DNA of 64,000 nt from DATKXU01 sp035528905 (GTDB lineage Bacteria > Armatimonadota > UBA5829 > DTJY01). Positions 42,972 to 51,571 of the stretch are shown here, piece by piece; within the stretch, counting starts at the first letter, position 1; every line of letters begins with the position of its first letter. The notes beneath the pieces are model-generated. The model was given only the letters and a program-made list of their open reading frames with translations. It had not been told where the DNA came from and ran no database searches. The DNA lies in assembly GCA_035528905.1 (NCBI GenBank), contig DATKXU010000039.1, forward strand, positions 1 through 64,000. Reading direction: 5' to 3'. Position numbers and translations under genes: made by a program.

Positions 42972-43943
42972 ATGAGGAAGATTCTTGCGGTCTTGATGGC
43001 GGGCGCCCTTGCGGCCGCTCTGGCATCCTGCGCGAAGAAGCAATCCCCACAGGAGAAAGCTGCTGAGAAGCCGCTGGTTGCCTTTGTCACGAACAACGTA
43101 TCGAACTTCTGGGCGATCGCGGCGGCGGGCGTTAGCCAGGGCGAGAAGGATTTCAACGTGAAATGCCTGGTGAGGAAGCCCGCTCAGGGAACGGCAACCG
43201 AGCAGAAGACCATCCTGGAGGACCTGGTAGTCAGAGGCGTGACCGGCATCGCGATTTCCCCGGTTGATCCCGCGAACCAGACGGACATCCTCAACAAGAC
43301 AGCCGCATCCGTGAACCTCATCTGCCACGACTCTGATGCGCCGGAATCGAACCGCCTATGCTACCTCGGTACGGACAATTACAAGGCGGGATTGGCGGCA
43401 GGCGCGGAGATCAAGAAAGCTCTTCCGAACGGCGGAAAGGTCATGCTTTTCGTCGGAACGCTCGATGCGCTGAACGCAGTTGAAAGGCGCAGGGGCATAT
43501 TCGATGCCATCAAAGGCTCAAAGATAAAGATCGTCGGAACGCTCACGGACAACGCCGACCACGCGAAGGCCAAGTCGAACGTTGAAGACGCTCTGGTGAA
43601 ATATCCCGACATCGCGGGACTGATGGGGCTCTGGAGCTACAACGGCCCGGCTATCGCAGAGGCGGTCAAGGCGGCCGGCAAGCAGGGCAAGGTCAAGATC
43701 GTCTGCTTCGATGAGGAACAGGGAACCCTGCAGGCCGTGAAGGACGGCGTGATCTCCTCCACGGTAGTCCAGCAGCCGTACGAGTTCGGATATCAATCCA
43801 CGCGGGTGCTTGGCGCACTCGCACGAGGCGAAGACGCTGGAATACCAGAGAACAAGATAATTGACATCCCGGTGAAGGTGATCAACAAGAGCAACGTGGA
43901 TGCGTTCTGGGCCGAGCTGAATAAACGCATCGGGAAGAAGTAG
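42972..43943 (+). CDS. Sugar ABC transporter substrate-binding lipoprotein
   Basis: 323 residues from ATG 42972 (GGAAGGTGG upstream). Lipobox LASC with lipid Cys at residue 20. Mature protein is a periplasmic-binding-protein-I / LacI-like fold: LVAFVTNNVSNFWAIAAAGV, TILEDLVVRGVTGIAISPVD, GTDNYKAGLAAGAEIKKALP, GIFDAIKGSKIKIVGTLTDN, and QPYEFGYQSTRVLGAL. Class is the ribose/rhizopine-type binding protein (RbsB-like). It forms an operon with the ATPase and permease, so the system is complete apart from a second permease. The sugar is probably a pentose or deoxy-sugar by neighbourhood. Confidence 0.93.
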   Translation: MRKILAVLMAGALAAALASCAKKQSPQEKAAEKPLVAFVTNNVSNFWAIAAAGVSQGEKDFNVKCLVRKPAQGTATEQKTILEDLVVRGVTGIAISPVDPANQTDILNKTAASVNLICHDSDAPESNRLCYLGTDNYKAGLAAGAEIKKALPNGGKVMLFVGTLDALNAVERRRGIFDAIKGSKIKIVGTLTDNADHAKAKSNVEDALVKYPDIAGLMGLWSYNGPAIAEAVKAAGKQGKVKIVCFDEEQGTLQAVKDGVISSTVVQQPYEFGYQSTRVLGALARGEDAGIPENKIIDIPVKVINKSNVDAFWAELNKRIGKK

Positions 43944-45470
43944 TTGGAGAATACCGCGCCAGGGGAGCGGCGCCCGGCTCTCCTGCTTCAGATGAAGGGC
44001 ATAACCAAGCGATTCCCCGGAGTGACCGCTCTCGACCGCGTAGACTTCGAGCTATATCCGCAGGAAATTTGCGGCCTCATCGGGGAGAATGGCGCAGGAA
44101 AGTCCACACTCATCAGGATACTGGCGGGCATCTTCCCCGCCGATGAGGGCGAAATTCTGCTCGACTCAAGGCCCGTGAGGATTTCCTCGGTTCAGGACTC
44201 GCTCGCCCTCGGAATCTCCGCCATTCACCAGGAATTGAACCTCGCCGGGAACCTGGATATCGCCTCGAACATACTCCTGGGTCGTGAACCAGCCGTCACA
44301 CCCCTCCGCCTGGTGCAGCATCGTCGGCTGATGGAACAGGCAGGCGAAGTCGCAAGAACTGTCGGGATCACCGCAGCCCTAACAACGTCCGTGGAGCGTC
44401 TATCGCCCGGCCAGCAGCAGCTCGTCGAGATAGCGAAGGCCCTGTCCATGTCGGCGCGAATCCTGGTCCTGGACGAGCCGACAAGCTCGCTCTCCCCTCG
44501 CGAGGCCGCAACGCTCTTCTCGCTGATGCGCCGCCTCCGGGAACAGGGCGTGTCCATGATCTATATCTCCCATCGCCTGGCCGAGGTTGAGGAAATCTGC
44601 GGCCGAGCCGTCGTCCTGCGCGATGGACGCCGCGTCGGCGAGCTCGATCGTGGGCGGATGCGGAGAGACGACATGGTGCGGCTCATGGTCGGGCGCGATA
44701 TCTCCCGGTTCTTTCCGGATGCCGGCAAGACTCGCGGCCAGCCCGCTCTGGAGGTGCACAATCTTCGTCCGCCAGGCTGCCTGGGACAGTTCAATTTTTC
44801 GGTCAATGAGGGGGAGATACTGGGAGTGGCTGGGCTGGTCGGCGCTGGGAGAACCGAGCTCGCCAGGTGCCTGTTCGGCATCGAGCCCGTTCGCGCTGAC
44901 TCAGGCGAAATCCTCATATCCGGACGACCGGTCGAAATCGGCAGCCCGCTCGACGCAATCCGCCACGGGATGGGGATGGTCCCCGAGGACCGGAAGTACC
45001 TCGGGGTGATCCTCGGAATGGCCCTCAAAGAGAACGTCTCCTTGCCAAAGTTCTGCTACTCCGGCCGCCGAATGCTCGACAGCCGGGCAGAAGCGGAGCT
45101 CGCTGAGAGGCAGGTGCATGCGCTGGACATACGCACCCCAAGCATATCGCAGAACGTCGAGTTCCTGTCCGGCGGCAACCAGCAGAAGGTCGCACTGGCG
45201 AAATGGCTTGCTCTCGAACCGAGAATCCTGATCCTGGACGAACCGACGAGGGGCATAGACGTCGGCTCGAAAAGCGAGGTTTACAACCTGATACGCAGGC
45301 TGGCGGATTCAGGAGTGGCCGTGATTATGATATCATCCGAGATGGAAGAGATACTCGGGCTGGCGGACAGGGCCCTTGTGCTTCACGAGGGTCGGCAGAA
45401 AGGCATCCTTTCGCACGACGAGATGACCGAGGAAAGTATAATGCGCCTCGCAACCGGGGGAACTGAATGA
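43944..45470 (+). CDS. Sugar ABC transporter ATP-binding protein, duplicated NBD (RbsA/MglA type)
   Basis: 508 residues. The annotated start is TTG 43944, directly after the binding-protein stop, with a GGGAAGAAG ribosome site; ATG 43992 is an alternative. Two nucleotide-binding domains: first with Walker A GENGAGKST, LSPGQQQLVEIAKALS and LDEPTSSLSP; second with LVGAGRTELAR, LSGGNQQKVALAKWL and LDEPTRGIDVGSK, as usual for the family where the second Walker A is degenerate. It powers carbohydrate uptake with the permease encoded next (four-base overlap). Confidence 0.95.
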   Translation: MENTAPGERRPALLLQMKGITKRFPGVTALDRVDFELYPQEICGLIGENGAGKSTLIRILAGIFPADEGEILLDSRPVRISSVQDSLALGISAIHQELNLAGNLDIASNILLGREPAVTPLRLVQHRRLMEQAGEVARTVGITAALTTSVERLSPGQQQLVEIAKALSMSARILVLDEPTSSLSPREAATLFSLMRRLREQGVSMIYISHRLAEVEEICGRAVVLRDGRRVGELDRGRMRRDDMVRLMVGRDISRFFPDAGKTRGQPALEVHNLRPPGCLGQFNFSVNEGEILGVAGLVGAGRTELARCLFGIEPVRADSGEILISGRPVEIGSPLDAIRHGMGMVPEDRKYLGVILGMALKENVSLPKFCYSGRRMLDSRAEAELAERQVHALDIRTPSISQNVEFLSGGNQQKVALAKWLALEPRILILDEPTRGIDVGSKSEVYNLIRRLADSGVAVIMISSEMEEILGLADRALVLHEGRQKGILSHDEMTEESIMRLATGGTE

Positions 45471-46453
45471 AGAAGATCACCGGGATGATTCTCCTGCTGC
45501 TGGTTCTCTGCGTAGCCATTGACTACTTCAGCAAGCATAGGTTCATCAATCCGGTTAACATCGAGAACCTCACGCGCCAGATCGCTCTTCTCTCGATATT
45601 CGCTATAGGGGAAGGCATTGTCATACTCTCCGGCGGGATAGACCTTTCGGTCGGCTCCGTGATCGCGTTCACAGGACTGCTAGTCTCGCTCTTGGTTTCG
45701 ACGCATGGGGTATCGCCCATGCTCGCAGGCCTCGCGGCGTTCGGCGTATGCATCATCATCGGCCTGGCTCACGGGGCACTCGTGACGAAGCTCAAGCTCC
45801 AGCCCTTCATCGTCACGCTCTGCACCATGCTGATCTTCCGCGGACTGGCTAGGCGATTGACTCAGGATGCCACGATGGGCTTCGGCAACCGATTCCTGTC
45901 GTTCCGCGCGCTGGGCATCGGCTCGGCAAGCATCCCAGGCACCGAGTTGGGCATTCCGATCCCGGTGATAGTTCTGGCGGTGGTAGCCATTATCGCTCAC
46001 TTCTTCATGCGGTATACGGTATACGGGCGATATCTGTACGCTATCGGCCGCAATCCCGACGCCGCTCGCTACTCCGGCGTGAAGGTGGATCGGATGCAGA
46101 CGGCCTCATACCTGGTATGCGCGGTCCTTGCGGGTCTTGCCGGAATCCTCTATGCGACCTACACCAACTCCGTTCAGCCAGCGAGCACAGGCCAGGCTTA
46201 CGAACTCTATGCGATTGCGGCGGCTGTCCTTGGCGGCGTCTCGATGCGAGGCGGCGAAGGAACTGTGCTCGGAATCATCATCGGCGCGAGCATTATGCGG
46301 GTCATGAACAACGGAATCATCCTCGTGGAGATCTCCCCGGCTTGGGAATTCGCCGTCATCGGCGCCGTGATACTTATCGGAGTGGTGACCGACGCCACGG
46401 TGAAGCAGCGCATGGCGAAGCGGGTCGTCAAGCAGCCCGTCGCGAAGGGCTGA
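45467..46453 (+). CDS. Sugar ABC transporter permease (RbsC type)
   Basis: 328 residues with about 8-10 membrane segments, starting ATG 45467 and overlapping the ATPase stop (ATGA). Family signatures are IVILSGGIDLSVGSVIAFTG, ALVTKLKLQPFIVTLCTM, YLYAIGRNPDAARYSGVKV and VLGGVSMRGGEGTVLGIIIG. It is the membrane channel of the transporter encoded at 42972-46453. The short Lys/Arg-rich tail is soluble. Only one permease is present, so it would act as a homodimer. Confidence 0.95.
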   Translation: MKKITGMILLLLVLCVAIDYFSKHRFINPVNIENLTRQIALLSIFAIGEGIVILSGGIDLSVGSVIAFTGLLVSLLVSTHGVSPMLAGLAAFGVCIIIGLAHGALVTKLKLQPFIVTLCTMLIFRGLARRLTQDATMGFGNRFLSFRALGIGSASIPGTELGIPIPVIVLAVVAIIAHFFMRYTVYGRYLYAIGRNPDAARYSGVKVDRMQTASYLVCAVLAGLAGILYATYTNSVQPASTGQAYELYAIAAAVLGGVSMRGGEGTVLGIIIGASIMRVMNNGIILVEISPAWEFAVIGAVILIGVVTDATVKQRMAKRVVKQPVAKG

Positions 46454-46494
46454 CACGCCCCCGGGACTTTCGGCATTGCCCCGCTTCAGGTCTG

Positions 46495-46524
46495 TTGTCA
46501 AGCCAAACGGCGATGTGGTAAACT
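46495..46524 (+). promoter_or_regulatory. Sigma70-type promoter upstream of pgi
   Basis: TTGTCA (46495-46500), 18-base spacer, TAAACT (46519-46524), 28 bases before ATG 46553. AGGAGA is the ribosome site. It would allow expression of pgi apart from the ABC operon. Confidence 0.5.
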
Positions 46525-46552
46525 GCCATGGTTATTCAAGCAGGAGATAGTT

Positions 46553-48307
46553 ATGGGACTGATTCAAGACAACCAGACCTTCCGCCTCGGCGGCTGCGAA
46601 TCTCGAGTTGCACGCACGCTCAATGCCTTGAGCAGGCAGGCATTCTCCGCCCGGCTGTGGGAAAAGGATGCAAGCCTATGGAAACAAGGCCCTGAGGGAG
46701 ATAAGGTTATCAGCAACCGCCTTGGCTGGCTGAATTTTGTCGAGCCAATGAAGGTGCGCGCGGACGAGATCACCCGATTCGCCGAAGAGATCAGGCAGGC
46801 AGGGTTCACTCATGCCGTTCTGATGGGCATGGGTGGCAGCAGCCTGAGCCCTGAGGTCTCGCGGCTGACATTCGGCGTTCGAGAAGGCCAGCCGGACCTG
46901 ATGGTCCTGGACAGCACGGTTCCAGCCGCGGTTCTTGAGGTACATGCGAAGATTGATCCCAAAACCACTCTGTTCATCGTGTCCACGAAGTCCGGGACGA
47001 CTGTTGAGACGCTCTCGGCCTACCGCTACTTCTATGAGAGGTTAGCGGCAGAAAAGCAGGACCGAGCGGGCGAGAACTTCGTCGCCATCACCGATCCGGG
47101 CAGTCCGTTGGAGAAGGAAGCATCCGACAAGCACTTCCGCCGGGCGTTCTTGAACTTCCCGGATATCGGCGGGCGTTATTCGGCGCTGTCGTACTTCGGC
47201 CTCGCGCCGGCGGCGGTTATCGGCGCGGACATCAAGCGCCTCCTGGATCGAGCATCGGACATGGCGGAGAGATGCTCCGCCAATGCTCCCCTATCAGAGA
47301 ATCCGGGAGTGGCTCTGGGCGCGGCGATCGCCGAGCTTGCGATGCTGGGCCGCGACAAGCTGACCCTGATTCTATCCCCCGAGATCGCCAGCTTCGGGTC
47401 CTGGGTCGAGCAGCTCACAGCCGAAAGCACCGGAAAGCTCGGCAGAGGGATAGTGCCGGTAGACGGAGAGCTCATCGCCGAGCCGGAGCGCTACGGCGAT
47501 GACAGGCTGTTCGTATATCTTCGGCTGGATGGATCGCGCGACCAGGACCTCGATGCCAGGGTACGCACGCTGGAGGAGGCCGGGCATCCGGTCATTCGGA
47601 TCGGCCTCGACGACATATACGACCTGGGAAAGGAGTATTTCCGCTGGGAGGTTGCCACCGCAGTCGCAAGCGCCCTGTTGGGCGTGAACGCCTTCGATGA
47701 GCCGAATGTTAAGGAAAGCAAGGACAACACCAGCCGCCTGCTCAACCAGTTTCAGGAGAAGGGACGGCTTCCTGAGGAGGCGCCGATACTGGAGGAGGCG
47801 GGCATCAAGCTGTACTGCGACCCCAAGATGAAGGCGGTTCTGGACGGAATCCGGGCCTCCGGCGGCGAGGCGGGCAACTCTTTGCTCTCATACCTGACGG
47901 CCTACCTGGACTTGTTCCAGCCGGGGAACTACTTCGCGCTGATGAGCTTCACGCAGAGAACCCCGGCCGTGGACTGCGCCCTCCAGTGCATGCGCGGCTG
48001 CCTCCGCGATGCCTTCAACGCCGCCACGACTCTGGGATATGGGCCGCGATTCCTACATTCCACAGGCCAGCTCCATAAAGGCGGCCCGAACAGCGGGATT
48101 TTCATCCAGTTCACCGCTGACGATCCAGAGGACGTGCCCATTCCAGGGGAGACTTATGGGTTCTCCACACTGAAGCAGGCGCAGGCGCTGGGCGACGCAA
48201 TCGCGCTCCGGGACAAAGGACGGCCGCTCATCAGGCTGCACCTCGGCGGAGATGTGCAGGGAGGTTTGAACAAGCTGCTGGACATCATACACGAGTCAGG
48301 CGCATAG
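46553..48307 (+). CDS. pgi: Glucose-6-phosphate isomerase (long, tal-pgi-type homologue)
   Basis: 584 residues from ATG 46553. PGI fold: MGMGGSSLSPEVSRLTFG, FIVSTKSGTTVETLSAYRYF, SALSYFGLAPAAVIGADIK, and the long C-terminal part with QCMRGCLRDAFNAATTLGYG and FLHSTGQLHKGGPNSGIF. The length and last third match the PGI half of bacterial transaldolase-PGI fusion proteins, but no transaldolase domain is present here. It interconverts glucose-6-P and fructose-6-P in the cytosol. It has its own promoter and follows the ABC operon, consistent with sugar use. The cluster ends convergently with a GH2 gene. Confidence 0.93.
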   Translation: MGLIQDNQTFRLGGCESRVARTLNALSRQAFSARLWEKDASLWKQGPEGDKVISNRLGWLNFVEPMKVRADEITRFAEEIRQAGFTHAVLMGMGGSSLSPEVSRLTFGVREGQPDLMVLDSTVPAAVLEVHAKIDPKTTLFIVSTKSGTTVETLSAYRYFYERLAAEKQDRAGENFVAITDPGSPLEKEASDKHFRRAFLNFPDIGGRYSALSYFGLAPAAVIGADIKRLLDRASDMAERCSANAPLSENPGVALGAAIAELAMLGRDKLTLILSPEIASFGSWVEQLTAESTGKLGRGIVPVDGELIAEPERYGDDRLFVYLRLDGSRDQDLDARVRTLEEAGHPVIRIGLDDIYDLGKEYFRWEVATAVASALLGVNAFDEPNVKESKDNTSRLLNQFQEKGRLPEEAPILEEAGIKLYCDPKMKAVLDGIRASGGEAGNSLLSYLTAYLDLFQPGNYFALMSFTQRTPAVDCALQCMRGCLRDAFNAATTLGYGPRFLHSTGQLHKGGPNSGIFIQFTADDPEDVPIPGETYGFSTLKQAQALGDAIALRDKGRPLIRLHLGGDVQGGLNKLLDIIHESGA

Positions 48308-48343
48308 GGCTGAGGACGCAGTGGATCGAGGGCCCCCGCTGAC

Positions 48344-50224
48344 CTACTTCTCGATCGCGGCCTTCCGGGCGACGGCTGCTTTGAGGGCTTCGGGCGGGAA
48401 CTTCGGCTTCCGGTCGTAGGTATACAGGCCGTTGACCTCCTGCTCCACATCCGTGAGCTGCGTGTAGCCGAATCCTGCAATGTGCGGGTTGTCCAGAAGC
48501 GCCTTCGTCATAGCGGTGAACCTCGCTACGAATGCCTGCTCGTCCGCCGGCCGGTCGCCGTAACGCCACACCCGGTTGTCCTTCCGGCCGGGATTCCACC
48601 ACGCGCCGCCGAACTCGCTGATGACGACTGGCTCCCCAGCATAAAGAGGCTCGAGGTCGGGCCGCCTGCCCGGCAGGGTCGCCGTCTTCGGGTCTCTGCC
48701 AAACCTATCGTATCGCTCGGAAAAGGTCTCCGGATTGTGGTTGTAGTCGTGCAGGTCCCAGATGTCCGTCTTGACGTGCGTGTAGCCGCTCGTGTCCACG
48801 ACGGGCCTGGACGGATCGAGGCGCTTCGTCAAATCGTAGATCTCGCGTATGAAGGCCGGCGCATACCGGTCCTCGTCGGGACGCGTTTCGTTGAACGGCG
48901 TCCATGCCACGATCGAGGGATGGTTCCTGTCGCGGAGGAGGACCTCCCTCCACTCACGGAGGAAGTTCTCCCTCGCCACCCGATGCGACCGTACAGAGCA
49001 GCCCCAATCCGGGAATTCGGCCCATACGAGGTAGCCCAGTTTGTCCGCCCAGTAGAGGGTCCGCGGCTCGAACACCTTCTGATGCAGCCGCGCTCCGTTG
49101 AAGCCAACCGCCATGCTGCGCTCGATATCCGCCTTAAGCTCGGCATCCGAGGGCGCGGTGTAGATCCCGTCGGGCCAGTAGCCCTGGTCAAGCACCAGCC
49201 GCAGGAACACCGGCTTGCCATTGATAAGTATGCGGTCTCCTTCGATGCGCACATCGCGCAGGCCGAAGTAGGACAACACTTCATCGGCAACCTTCCCGCG
49301 ATCGAGCAGTCGAACTCTCAGATCGTACAGATATGGCTTCCCCGGCTGCCACAGGACCGGCTTAGGAATCGCCAGAGCCACAATGTTGCGCTCGCGAGCC
49401 GGGTCGAGCCTCGTGCGGGCGACTGCCTTGCCATCCGCAAGTGCGCGCACTTCCAGGGTCAAGCCGTCCTTGGGGTCAAGCACGGTCACCTCTATCGAGA
49501 CGCGCGCATTTGCGGCATGAGGGCGAATCGTCAGGGAAGAGATGCGGATCCTGGGCACTGACTCCAGCCAAACCGTCTGCCAGATGCCGGTTGTCCGAGT
49601 GTACATGCACCCCTCTGAATGCAGCGAGTGAGACTGCTTACCCGACGGCTGGAGGGTCAAGCGAAGATCATCCACCGCGTAAACAACGACCTCGTTCTCC
49701 CCGTCCATATTCACCGCATTAGTGATATCGGCGCTGAAGGGCGTGTAGCCGCCCTTGTGATGCGCGACTTTCTTGCCGTTCACCCAGACCGTGGCATCGT
49801 AGTCCACAGCGCCGAGGTGAAGCAGAAGCCTCCGTCCCCGAAGCTCCTTGTTTACAGTGAACTTCCGCCTGTACCAGACCGCGTCGAGGAACTCCGTCCG
49901 TCCCAGCCTGGACAGCTTGCTCTCCGGGCAGAAGGGAACCGTTATTTGCAGCGGAAGCTCAACGCCGCTCTTGCAGCCCAGAGCCACGCCGGTCTTCAAG
50001 GGATCAATGGCGAACTGCCATTCACCATTCAGGTTTTGCCAGGCCTTGCGCCGGAAATCCGGCCTGGGATGCTCCGGGCGAGGTATCCGGGACACGACTC
50101 GATCAGCCTCCGCTATGACACATATCGGGTGGAAACATACCACCACGCATGCCAGGATTACAGACAAAACTCTGACCAACGTGAACGCTCCGCCTGATGA
50201 ATCCAGAATACTTTGGATGAGCAT
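48344..50224 (-). CDS. Secreted GH2 family glycoside hydrolase (beta-galactosidase/glucuronidase-like)
   Basis: 626 residues with a hydrophobic signal (VLSVILACVVVCF). The sugar-binding beta-sandwich (WQNLNGEWQFAID, VWYRRKFTVNKELRGRRLLL, CMYTRTTGIWQTVWLE) precedes the immunoglobulin-like and TIM-barrel domains. Acid/base Glu is in WTPFNETRPDED near residue 443; nucleophile Glu is in VVISEFGGAWW near residue 535. Both are present, so it should be active. The start (ATG 50224) lacks a good ribosome site; starts slightly downstream are possible. It lies 36 bases after rhaI and is likely in its operon. Exact sugar unknown. Confidence 0.9.
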   Translation of the reverse strand: MLIQSILDSSGGAFTLVRVLSVILACVVVCFHPICVIAEADRVVSRIPRPEHPRPDFRRKAWQNLNGEWQFAIDPLKTGVALGCKSGVELPLQITVPFCPESKLSRLGRTEFLDAVWYRRKFTVNKELRGRRLLLHLGAVDYDATVWVNGKKVAHHKGGYTPFSADITNAVNMDGENEVVVYAVDDLRLTLQPSGKQSHSLHSEGCMYTRTTGIWQTVWLESVPRIRISSLTIRPHAANARVSIEVTVLDPKDGLTLEVRALADGKAVARTRLDPARERNIVALAIPKPVLWQPGKPYLYDLRVRLLDRGKVADEVLSYFGLRDVRIEGDRILINGKPVFLRLVLDQGYWPDGIYTAPSDAELKADIERSMAVGFNGARLHQKVFEPRTLYWADKLGYLVWAEFPDWGCSVRSHRVARENFLREWREVLLRDRNHPSIVAWTPFNETRPDEDRYAPAFIREIYDLTKRLDPSRPVVDTSGYTHVKTDIWDLHDYNHNPETFSERYDRFGRDPKTATLPGRRPDLEPLYAGEPVVISEFGGAWWNPGRKDNRVWRYGDRPADEQAFVARFTAMTKALLDNPHIAGFGYTQLTDVEQEVNGLYTYDRKPKFPPEALKAAVARKAAIEK

Positions 50225-50260
50225 GAGCCACGGCCCAGGGTTAGAAACACCTGGGCGCGG

Positions 50261-51502
50261 CTACGCGCCAAGGCCGCCGCCGGTGACAGTCCGGCTCCCG
50301 CGCTCGCGGCTGACCTTATCCCAGTAGCCGCTCGCCCGGAACGCGTCCAGCGGGTTGGGGTCGAGGCCCATTTCCTCGCGCACGACCTTCAACAGGGGCG
50401 AGACGTCCGTGTTGAACGCCTCCATCAGGCAGTTCTCGGCGGTTACGATGTCTTTCCCGGCCTGCGCCTGCCGGAGCCTGCCGCGGTCAACGCACAGCGC
50501 CTTCGCGTAGGCGGCCTGGATGCGCTCGATCGTCTGGATCATCGCGTCTATTTTGGACTTGGTAATGTGGGCTTGATCCACCATGTACGCAACCGGCGGA
50601 TTCGCGTTCGGTGCATCCTCCGCCTTCACAAGCTCATTGTAGATCAGGAAAAGCTCGTAGGGATTGACCGAGCCCACGGTCAGGTCGTCGTCCGCGTACT
50701 TGTGGTTGTTGAAATGGAAGCCTCCCAGCCGCTCCTCATCCAGCAGGAAGGCAACTATGTGCTCGATATTCGCGCCCTGCAGGTGATGACCCAGATCAAC
50801 CAAAACATGCGCTCGCGGCCCGCACTTCTCGCACAGGACGCAAGACATCCCCCAGTCGGCGACGTCGGTATGGTAGAAAGCCGGCTCGAAGGGCTTGTAC
50901 TCGATGAGCATCCGCATGTTCGCCGGCATCGCGTCGTAAACGGCCTTGAGGCACTCGGCGGCCCACTGCTTCCGGCGGCGGAAATCGCCCTGGCCAGGGT
51001 AATCCGTGCCGTCCGCAAACCAGAGCGAGAGTAACTCAGAGCCGAGGACCTTCCCTATCTCGATTGAGTCGAGCATGTGATCCACGGCCTTCTTCCGAAC
51101 GGCGGGATCCTCGTTTGTGATGCTCCCGAACGCGTAGTCCCTGTCCTGGAAGACGTTCGGGTTTATCGCGCCGATCCTGAGGCCAAGGGATTCGGCGTAG
51201 GATGCGAGCCCCTTGCAGTCGGCGAGGCCGTTCGGGAAGTCCCAGAGCACGTGCACGGCGACCGACGGCGCAGCTCCGGTGTATCTGTGCACCTGCGCAG
51301 CATCGGCAACTTTCTCCTCGATTGTGACCGCCGAGCCGGCCTGATGGTATGAGCCGAACCGCGTGCCGGAATCCGAGTATCCCCACGACGGCGTCTCGAT
51401 CTTCTGGCCTTTCAGCCGCGATTTGATCTTCCCGACATCCAGGCCGCGGCCCTTAAGCCGCTCAGCCAGCAATTCACATTCCGCTCGGTACTTGTCGGCC
51501 AT
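50261..51502 (-). CDS. rhaI: L-rhamnose isomerase, RhaI type
   Basis: 413 residues from ATG 51502 (AAGGGA upstream). It resembles the Pseudomonas stutzeri-type RhaI rather than E. coli RhaA: TPSWGYSDSGTRFGSYHQAG, INPNVFQDRDYAFGSITN, ELLSLWFADGTDYPGQGDFR, RMLIEYKPFEPAFYHTD (metal Glu), VLVDLGHHLQGAN (metal Asp and His), GGFHFNNHKYADDDLTVG, and AYMVDQAHITKSKIDAMIQT. It converts L-rhamnose to L-rhamnulose in the cytosol. No rhamnulokinase or aldolase is adjacent. It shares its strand with the exported fucose-isomerase-like gene just upstream and a GH2 downstream. Confidence 0.9.
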   Translation of the reverse strand: MADKYRAECELLAERLKGRGLDVGKIKSRLKGQKIETPSWGYSDSGTRFGSYHQAGSAVTIEEKVADAAQVHRYTGAAPSVAVHVLWDFPNGLADCKGLASYAESLGLRIGAINPNVFQDRDYAFGSITNEDPAVRKKAVDHMLDSIEIGKVLGSELLSLWFADGTDYPGQGDFRRRKQWAAECLKAVYDAMPANMRMLIEYKPFEPAFYHTDVADWGMSCVLCEKCGPRAHVLVDLGHHLQGANIEHIVAFLLDEERLGGFHFNNHKYADDDLTVGSVNPYELFLIYNELVKAEDAPNANPPVAYMVDQAHITKSKIDAMIQTIERIQAAYAKALCVDRGRLRQAQAGKDIVTAENCLMEAFNTDVSPLLKVVREEMGLDPNPLDAFRASGYWDKVSRERGSRTVTGGGLGA

Positions 51503-51571
51503 CGTTCAAGTCCCTTCCTTAGTCAGTTTACGCACAATTATACGCCCATTGCCCGCGCTCCTGCCAGTCCG